Source of the DNA: Candidatus Aalborgicola lynettensis
Lineage (GTDB): Bacteria; Pseudomonadota; Gammaproteobacteria; Burkholderiales; Burkholderiaceae_C
Assembly (NCBI GenBank): GCA_016719405.1
Contig: JADJZE010000002.1
Span: forward strand, 62,001 to 126,000
Reading direction: 5' to 3'
Length of the DNA stretch: 64,000 bases
Shown here in pieces: positions 58,707 to 64,000 of this stretch. Each line of letters opens with the position of its first letter. The first letter of the stretch is position 1. The position numbers and the translations under genes are program-made. The notes beneath the pieces are model-generated. The model ran no database searches. It was not told where the DNA came from and worked only from the letters and a program-made list of their open reading frames with translations.

Positions 58707-59176
58707 GGGATTTTGTGATCAGGCACCGATGCATCGGTAACACGCTCGACCAAATGGCACCGGGTGACCATGACCACCGCGCAGCGCAGCGCCATCCAGC
58801 CCTTATCAGGCACAATCGTTTCCAGCCATAGCCGAACTGGGCGCAAGCCTGGGCGGCGCACTGAAACAATGAGCAAGCGCTGGAAATCCATGTCCAGCGT
58901 CAGCGTACACGGCGCATCACCCCTGAAGCCAGACCAGTACCATGCAGCACCATCCCACCGCAAAAGCCCCTCAGGGGCGGAGCGCCAAACTTTCCATGCC
59001 AGGCCAGAAACGGCTAACACAGCAAAAGCCCAAACCAGTAGCGATTGCAAGTCTACAAACTGATTCAGAAAAAATGTCAGTGACGCAAGCAGCCCGATAA
59101 ACCATAGCGCGAACAAAACACGCGCCAAGCAGCGTGACCGGCTAACTCGCAACTGAACCGCGCCAGGCCCTTGCAT
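58703..59176 (-). CDS. Small two-TM protein, YgfX/CptA-like
   Basis: A 157-residue inner-membrane protein with two hydrophobic helices (CLARVLFALWFIGLLASLTF and LLVWAFAVLAVSGLAW). A cytoplasmic beta-rich domain follows, with LLRWDGAAWYWSGFRGDAP and RPVRLWLETIVPDKGWMALR. The pattern fits the YgfX family, in enterobacteria linked to the YgfY/SdhE Fe-S or flavinylation factor and once described as a toxin (CptA). No partner gene is adjacent. It sits between fabF and rpoE and overlaps rpoE by 4 bp, so it is co-expressed with the sigma-E genes. Confidence 0.65.
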   Translation of the reverse strand: MQGPGAVQLRVSRSRCLARVLFALWFIGLLASLTFFLNQFVDLQSLLVWAFAVLAVSGLAWKVWRSAPEGLLRWDGAAWYWSGFRGDAPCTLTLDMDFQRLLIVSVRRPGLRPVRLWLETIVPDKGWMALRCAVVMVTRCHLVERVTDASVPDHKIP

Positions 59177-59215
59177 GACCAGGGCCTAGCCCGCATTCCC
59201 ATTCGTCCGCGCCAC

Positions 59216-60460
59216 TCAGACCCGCTTGAAAACCAAACTACCGTTGGTTCCACCAAAACCAAAGTTATTCTTGACAGCGACGTCTAGGCGCATGTCACGT
59301 GCGGTGTTGGCGCAAAAATCCAGATCACACTCTGGATCTTGATTCGCTATATTGATGGTTGGTGGGCATTTTTGGTCGTACAAAGCCAGCACTGTAAAAA
59401 CTGACTCAACCCCACCAGCCCCTCCAAGCAAATGCCCGGTCATCGACTTGGTGGAGCTGACCACAATTTTCTTCGCATGGTCCCCAAGTGCTGCCTTAAT
59501 GGCATTGCATTCATTCAAATCTCCCAGCGGCGTGGACGTGCCGTGGGCATTCAAATAATTGACTTGATCCGGATTGACGCCTGCGTTACGCAAAGCACTG
59601 AGCATCGCGCGCCGTGGCCCATCCATATTCGGAGCCGTCATATGTCCAGCATCGGCACTCATACCAAAACCGGCCAATTCAGCGTAGATTTTGGCTCCCC
59701 GGGCCTTGGCGTGCTCGTATTCTTCGAGCACCAACACCCCAGCCCCCTCGCCCAAAACAAAACCATCGCGATCTTTGTCCCAAGGGCGTGAAGCCGTGGC
59801 GGGGTCATCGTTGCGGGTACTTAAGGCGCGCATGGCGGCAAATCCACCAATTCCCAGTGGAGACACGGTGGCTTCGGAACCACCCGCAATCATGACATCA
59901 GCGTCACCGTATTCGATCATGCGGCCAGCTTCTCCGATGCAATGCAAGCCGGTCGTGCAGGCGGTAACAATGGCGATGTTGGGTCCCTTGAACCCAAATC
60001 GCATGGAAACATGACCAGCCGCCATATTGATGATGGTGGCTGGCACAAAAAAAGGAGAAATTCGGCGCGCACCACGACTGAGGTACTCTGCATGCATACT
60101 TTCAATGAGCGGCAAGCCCCCAATACCGGAGCCAATCACACACCCTATGCGCGTAGCAGCTTCTTCGCCCAAAGCGTCACCAGTCGGCAGACCTGCATCC
60201 GCCACGGCCTGCGACGCGGCCGCGATACCGTAGTGAACGAACGTGTCCATGGTACGGGCTTCTTTGGAACTCATATAGATTTCCAAATCGAACCCGCGCA
60301 CTTCACCTGCAATCTTGCAACCAAAGGTTGATGCGTCAAATCTGGTGATCAAACCAACACCAGATCGACCCGCGAGAATATTCGACCAGGCCTCAGCAAC
60401 CGTATTTCCAACGGGGCTCACACACCCCAAACCAGTGACAACAACGCGACGACGGGACAT
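59216..60460 (-). CDS. fabF: 3-oxoacyl-ACP synthase II (KASII)
   Basis: FabF condenses malonyl-ACP with acyl-ACP in fatty acid elongation. The 414-residue enzyme starts RRVVVTGLGCVSPVGNTV. The nucleophilic cysteine is in VTACTTGLHCIG, the two histidines in YLNAHGTSTPLGDLNE and the K-rich loop KKIVVSSTKSMTGHLLGGAG. It lies 132 bp downstream of acpP on the same strand. The spacer shows no clear terminator. Confidence 0.97.
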   Translation of the reverse strand: MSRRRVVVTGLGCVSPVGNTVAEAWSNILAGRSGVGLITRFDASTFGCKIAGEVRGFDLEIYMSSKEARTMDTFVHYGIAAASQAVADAGLPTGDALGEEAATRIGCVIGSGIGGLPLIESMHAEYLSRGARRISPFFVPATIINMAAGHVSMRFGFKGPNIAIVTACTTGLHCIGEAGRMIEYGDADVMIAGGSEATVSPLGIGGFAAMRALSTRNDDPATASRPWDKDRDGFVLGEGAGVLVLEEYEHAKARGAKIYAELAGFGMSADAGHMTAPNMDGPRRAMLSALRNAGVNPDQVNYLNAHGTSTPLGDLNECNAIKAALGDHAKKIVVSSTKSMTGHLLGGAGGVESVFTVLALYDQKCPPTINIANQDPECDLDFCANTARDMRLDVAVKNNFGFGGTNGSLVFKRV

Positions 60461-60592
60461 AGCACTCAGTTTTCAGCAGTTGGTAAATCTTGGTTGTTCA
60501 TGAAGCAGCCCCTGAAAGCAAGATCCGGAACTGCTACTAAACGGCGTGTGACAGTGGCACCGCAGCACCCTGCGTATGCCCCGAGAAGCGCA

Positions 60593-60832
60593 TTAGGCCT
60601 TTTTATGCGTGTTGGCGTAGTCGATCGCATTTTGCACGGTGGTGATCTTTTCCGCGTCTTCATCCGGAATTTCAATTCCGAATTCGTCTTCCAAGGCCAT
60701 CACCAACTCCACGGTGTCCAAAGAGTCGGCACCCAGATCAGCCACAAAGGCTTTTTCGTTGGTAACTTGTGACTCTTCCACACCGAGTTGCTCGGCAATG
60801 ATTTTTTTGACGCGGACTTCAATATCGCTCAT
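60593..60832 (-). CDS. acpP: Acyl carrier protein
   Basis: The 79-residue acidic carrier protein of fatty acid synthesis. The serine that receives phosphopantetheine is in LGADSLDTVELVMALE. It begins MSDIEVRVKKIIAEQLG and ends YANTHKKA. A run of genes fabH-fabD-fabG-acpP-fabF is complete here. AcpS at 47480 would activate it. Confidence 0.98.
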   Translation of the reverse strand: MSDIEVRVKKIIAEQLGVEESQVTNEKAFVADLGADSLDTVELVMALEDEFGIEIPDEDAEKITTVQNAIDYANTHKKA

Positions 60833-60940
60833 GTGTTCCCTCTAAGGGTTGTAAAAGAATCCGTGATTTTACCAGTGCTTAGAACAGTGGCTCCAAGCCG
60901 GTCGCCGAACGGATGTTTCGACTTTTTTCTGTAGCAAAAC

Positions 60941-61687
60941 CTACATGTACATGCCACCGTTGACGTGTAGCTCCTGGCCTGTGACATACGCTGCTTCCGG
61001 GGATGCCAAGTAGGCGACAGCATGGGCAATGTCCGCTGGCTTGCCAAGGTGGCCCAGCGGAATTTGCGTCAGCAAGGCTTTTTGCTGCTCCTCGTGCAAA
61101 CTCGCCGTCATGTCGGTTTCAATAAAACCAGGCGCCACGCAATTGACCGTGATATTACGCGACCCCAACTCACGGGCCAGGGCGCGCGTCATGCCAGCGA
61201 CACCGGCTTTGGCTGCTGCGTAATTGGCTTGCCCCGGATTACCCGACGCACCCACCACCGAGGTAATGTTGATGATGCGGCCATAACGCTGCTTCATCAT
61301 GGTTCGCATCACCGCGCGGCTCATGCGAAAAACGCCTTTGAGATTGGTGTCCAGCACCGCATCCCAATCATCATCCTTCATGCGCATGGCCAGTGTGTCG
61401 CGGGTAATGCCGGCATTGTTGACCAGCACCTGTATTCCACCGTGTTGTTTGACCAGCGCGTCCACCAAAGCCTCTGCTGCAGGGGCATCCGTAACATTCA
61501 GCATGTGTCCATCGCAACCATCAAACGCGGCCAATGCCTCGCGAATTTTGGCGGCTCCGGCATCGGTGGTCGCTGTACCAATCACTTTGAGGCCTTTTCG
61601 GGCTAGTTCGACGGCGATCGCAGCACCAATGCCGCGCGAAGCCCCCGTTACCAATGCCACCTGCCCTTGAAATTTCACGTCATTCAT
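60941..61687 (-). CDS. fabG: 3-oxoacyl-ACP reductase
   Basis: FabG reduces 3-oxoacyl-ACP with NADPH. The 248-residue short-chain dehydrogenase has LVTGASRGIGAAIAVELARK, NNAGITRDTLAMRMKDDDWD and the active site NITSVVGASGNPGQANYAAA followed by KAG. It starts inside the fabD stop (4-bp overlap, 61684-61687). This is the dedicated fatty acid synthesis reductase, distinct from the long FabG4-like gene at 22046. Confidence 0.97.
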   Translation of the reverse strand: MNDVKFQGQVALVTGASRGIGAAIAVELARKGLKVIGTATTDAGAAKIREALAAFDGCDGHMLNVTDAPAAEALVDALVKQHGGIQVLVNNAGITRDTLAMRMKDDDWDAVLDTNLKGVFRMSRAVMRTMMKQRYGRIINITSVVGASGNPGQANYAAAKAGVAGMTRALARELGSRNITVNCVAPGFIETDMTASLHEEQQKALLTQIPLGHLGKPADIAHAVAYLASPEAAYVTGQELHVNGGMYM

Positions 61688-62634
61688 GCCAATACACCTT
61701 TGGTATCTTGCAAACTTGCGGGGTCGAACACGGCTAGGCCGGCCATCTCAGAATCAATACGCTTGGTCAAACCCGCCAATACCTTGCCGGGGCCACATTC
61801 CACCAATGTACTTAACCCTCGCGCCTTAAGGCCTTGCACACATTCAACCCAACGCACCGGGCCAAACGCCTGGCGGTACAGTGCATCGCGAATACGGTCG
61901 GCATCGACCTCAATGGCCACGTCGATATTGTTAATCAGCGCAATCTGCGGCGCAACAAACTCCACGGCGTCGAGCCGCTCCTTGAGTTTTTCAGCCGCTG
62001 GCTGCATCAAACGCGAATGAAACGGCGCAGACACTGGCAAGGGCAATGCCCGCTTAGCGCCGTTGGCTTTGAGCAGCTCACATGCCTTGTCCACTGCAGC
62101 TTTGCTGCCCGCAATCACCGTCTGTGCAGGATCGTTGAAATTGACAGCCTCCACCAACTCAGCAGAAGTTGCACCAAATGTTTGCGTAGCCTCGACACAC
62201 CCGGCGATGACCCGCTGCGCATCCATCCCCAGGATGGCCGCCATGGCCCCCACACCCACCGGCACCGCCTCCTGCATGGCCTGCGCCCGAAAATGCACCA
62301 ACGGAGCTGCCTGACCCAGGGTCAGTGCACCGGAGGCGACCAATGCGGTGTACTCACCCAAAGAATGCCCGGCCACCGCTTGCGGCGCCTGACCCACTTC
62401 GGACATCCAGACACGAAAGGCGGCCACTCCCGCCACCAGCATGACCGGCTGCGTATTGGTGGTCAGCGCCAGCGCTTCTTTGGGTCCTTCATGGATCAGT
62501 TTTCCAAGATCCTGTCCCAACGCATCGGACGCCTCCTGCACGGCTTGGACAACAATGGGGTGATCCCCCCAAGCGTCGAGCATGCCAACCGATTGCGACC
62601 CTTGCCCCGGAAATACACACGCAAATGGTTTCAT
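61684..62634 (-). CDS. fabD: Malonyl-CoA:ACP transacylase
   Basis: FabD loads malonate on ACP. The 316-residue protein starts ACVFPGQGSQSVGML. The catalytic serine is in VAGHSLGEYTALVASG and the histidine in LPVSAPFHSRLMQPA. It lies 52 bp downstream of the fabH stop, with a dispersed repeat between them, and overlaps fabG by 4 bp. Confidence 0.97.
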   Translation of the reverse strand: MKPFACVFPGQGSQSVGMLDAWGDHPIVVQAVQEASDALGQDLGKLIHEGPKEALALTTNTQPVMLVAGVAAFRVWMSEVGQAPQAVAGHSLGEYTALVASGALTLGQAAPLVHFRAQAMQEAVPVGVGAMAAILGMDAQRVIAGCVEATQTFGATSAELVEAVNFNDPAQTVIAGSKAAVDKACELLKANGAKRALPLPVSAPFHSRLMQPAAEKLKERLDAVEFVAPQIALINNIDVAIEVDADRIRDALYRQAFGPVRWVECVQGLKARGLSTLVECGPGKVLAGLTKRIDSEMAGLAVFDPASLQDTKGVLA

Positions 62635-62653
62635 GAAATATTAATGAAGAAAA

Positions 62654-62705
62654 TGGCAAAAACCCACGCAGAACGTGCGCAAGCAGCTATAAATTAAGGA
62701 GCAAT
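62654..62705 (-). repeat. Dispersed repeat between fabH and fabD, covering the fabH stop codon
   Basis: The minus strand reads TTGCTCCTTAATTTATAGCT, then GCTTGCGCACGTTCTGCGTG, then GGTTTTTGCC. The TAG of TATAGCTGC is the fabH stop codon, so the element supplies the end of the gene. Confidence 0.75.
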
Positions 62706-63664
62706 GCACCCCAGGTAAATCCGCCACCGACCCCCTCCAACATCAGCGTCTCCCCGGCTTTGATCTTGCCCGTGCGAATCGCCCAATCCAGGGCCAGCGG
62801 AATAGACGCCGCAGAGGTGTTGCCATGCTGGTCGACGGTCACTACCACCTTATCCATGGAGATCTTGAGCTTGCGGGCCGTACTTTGCATGATGCGAATA
62901 TTTGCCTGGTGTGGAATCAACCAATCAATATCCGCCTCGCTCAGTTGGGCTTTACTAAGGGTGGCACGCGCCGTATCTTCCAACACGCCCACCGCCAGTT
63001 TAAACACGGCCTGGCCATCCATTTTGAGCAGTGCATCGCCTAAAACGCCTCCGCCAGAGACATGACCGGGCACACACAAAATATCCACATATTTACCATC
63101 GGCATGCAGATCGCTGGCCAAAATACCCGGCGTATCGCTGGCTTGCAGCACCACCGCACCAGCACCATCGCCAAACAGTACACAGGTGGTGCGATCCCGA
63201 AAATCCAAAATCCGCGAAAACACTTCCGTACCAATCACCAGTGCACGCTGAGCGACGCCTGTCTTGATCATCGCGTCCGCCACAGTCAACGCGTAAATAA
63301 AGCCGCTGCACACCGCCTGCACGTCAAACGCCGCACCTCCATTGGCACCGAGCTTGTTTTGCACAATGCAGGCAGTCGATGGAAAAACCATGTCCGGGGT
63401 CGATGTGGCAACAATGATCAGATCAATATCTTGCGCAGTGCAACCGGCGGCTTGGAGCGCATTTTTGGCCGCCTCCAAAGCCAAATCGCTGGCATAAACC
63501 CCGTCAGTCACAAAGTGGCGTGCCCGAATACCGGTGCGCTCCACAATCCACGCATCTGAAGTCTCCACTCCTTTGGCGGCCAACTCGGCCACCAAATCAG
63601 CGTTCGACAATCTGTGGGGAGGCAAATAGCTGCCAGTGCCTGAAATACGCGAATATCGTTTCAT
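62687..63664 (-). CDS. fabH: 3-oxoacyl-ACP synthase III (KASIII)
   Basis: FabH starts fatty acid synthesis by joining acetyl-CoA and malonyl-ACP. The 325-residue enzyme has the catalytic cysteine in DVQAVCSGFIYAL, His in LIPHQANIRIMQSTARK and Asn in DQHGNTSAASIPLALD. The C-terminal GGGFTWGALLLNL departs from the usual GGFTWGSxLVRF ending because the last codons and the TAG stop come from a dispersed repeat. It starts 26 bp after the plsX stop. Confidence 0.97.
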   Translation of the reverse strand: MKRYSRISGTGSYLPPHRLSNADLVAELAAKGVETSDAWIVERTGIRARHFVTDGVYASDLALEAAKNALQAAGCTAQDIDLIIVATSTPDMVFPSTACIVQNKLGANGGAAFDVQAVCSGFIYALTVADAMIKTGVAQRALVIGTEVFSRILDFRDRTTCVLFGDGAGAVVLQASDTPGILASDLHADGKYVDILCVPGHVSGGGVLGDALLKMDGQAVFKLAVGVLEDTARATLSKAQLSEADIDWLIPHQANIRIMQSTARKLKISMDKVVVTVDQHGNTSAASIPLALDWAIRTGKIKAGETLMLEGVGGGFTWGALLLNL

Positions 63665-63690
63665 GACGGGGTTGGCACCACCCTTGCCCG

Positions 63691-64000
63691 CTATTGCACG
63701 GCTTTCGAAGGCGCCAGTAAAGGTGCTGCGTGTGCGATACGGGCCTGCACCCGATCGACTAAGTTGTTTCGGGCTGCATCATACGCCCGGTTCAAAGCAA
63801 CCCCAAAGGCCAGCGCATCGGCCGATCCATGGCTTTTGAAAACCAGTCCACGCAGCCCCAGCAACGCGGCACCGTTGTAGCGGCGGTGATCAAAACGACT
63901 TTTAAACGCAACTAACACCGAATTAGCCGCAACTGCCGCCAATTTTGTAAAAACGCTGCGTGAAAACTCGGCCTTCAAAAAACTGCCGAACATGGATGCC
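63691..64000 (-). CDS. plsX: Phosphate acyltransferase PlsX, C-terminal part (cut by window edge)
   Basis: The last 103 or so codons of plsX, whose start lies beyond the right edge. The segment FKSRFDHRRYNGAALLGLRG, then VFKSHGSADALAFGVALNRA, is typical of the PlsX C-terminal half. PlsX makes acyl-phosphate from acyl-ACP for phospholipid synthesis. The order plsX-fabH-fabD-fabG-acpP is the standard one. Confidence 0.92.
   Translation of the reverse strand, partial: ASMFGSFLKAEFSRSVFTKLAAVAANSVLVAFKSRFDHRRYNGAALLGLRGLVFKSHGSADALAFGVALNRAYDAARNNLVDRVQARIAHAAPLLAPSKAVQ

Overview
The window comes from the chromosome of a high-GC betaproteobacterium, most likely a member of the Comamonadaceae (Rhodoferax/Albidiferax-like). 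Three things point there. The gene orders plsX-fabH-fabD-fabG-acpP-fabF-rpoE-rseA-rseB-mucD-lepA-lepB-rnc-era-recO-pdxJ-acpS-nagZ and pcm-rhodanese-tolC fit that group. There is a PEP-CTERM protein. About 11 copies of a roughly 55-bp dispersed repeat (core TAGCTGCTTGCGCAC) of a kind I associate with this family are scattered through the window.

Layout. 1-1800: decayed accessory DNA (3' remnant of a Fic gene, truncated IS91-type transposase). 1822-8228 (minus): ubiU-ubiV-hemolysin III-ubiT-DGC protein-ubiX-ubiD, a set for oxygen-independent ubiquinone synthesis. A candidate FNR site precedes ubiU. Next come nsrR and, divergently, the di-iron repair gene ric/ytfE, sharing a nested palindromic operator. 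9335-10137: a vapBC toxin-antitoxin module with a perfect 13-bp inverted-repeat operator, followed directly by a decayed copy of the 3' end of ubiD. 10168-17744 (plus): TetR regulator, RND efflux adaptor and pump, protein-isoaspartate methyltransferase-like protein, rhodanese, TolC. 17998-23455 (minus): acyl-CoA dehydrogenase, thiolase, MaoC hydratase and two-domain FabG-like reductase, with two palindromes upstream. 23674-28346: slyX, thioesterase, hutD, GST, PilZ and M50 peptidase genes.

28494-35434 (plus) is the most unusual locus. Seven consecutive genes encode a coiled-coil protein, a membrane-anchored Sel1/TPR-like protein, a secreted fusion of two peptidoglycan-binding domains with a PotF-type polyamine-binding domain, a two-TM coiled-coil protein, a PspA/IM30-like protein, a two-module AAA+ ATPase and a TerB-like protein. 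I infer an envelope-stress or membrane-remodelling system that spans the periplasm, inner membrane and cytoplasm.

35571-45460: lipoprotein hydrolase, ferredoxin, FmdB zinc ribbon, Hpt/pseudo-receiver and CheY proteins, PPi-type phosphofructokinase, PEP-CTERM protein, zinc aminopeptidase lipoprotein, PAS-GGDEF cyclase and a UvrD/Rep helicase (frameshifted). 45585-64000 (mostly minus): the conserved housekeeping block of lipid synthesis, sigma-E envelope stress response, signal peptidase, RNase III/Era, RecO, PdxJ, AcpS and NagZ.

A second major observation is that the dispersed repeat has entered coding sequence. It supplies in-frame internal peptides to hutD, uvrD and a zinc aminopeptidase, the start codon and first residues of era, and the last codons and stop of fabH. 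In era, hutD and uvrD it is read in the same frame. Two conserved genes (ubiX, uvrD) each carry a one-base frameshift, in or near a G/C run, that may be real or a sequencing error.
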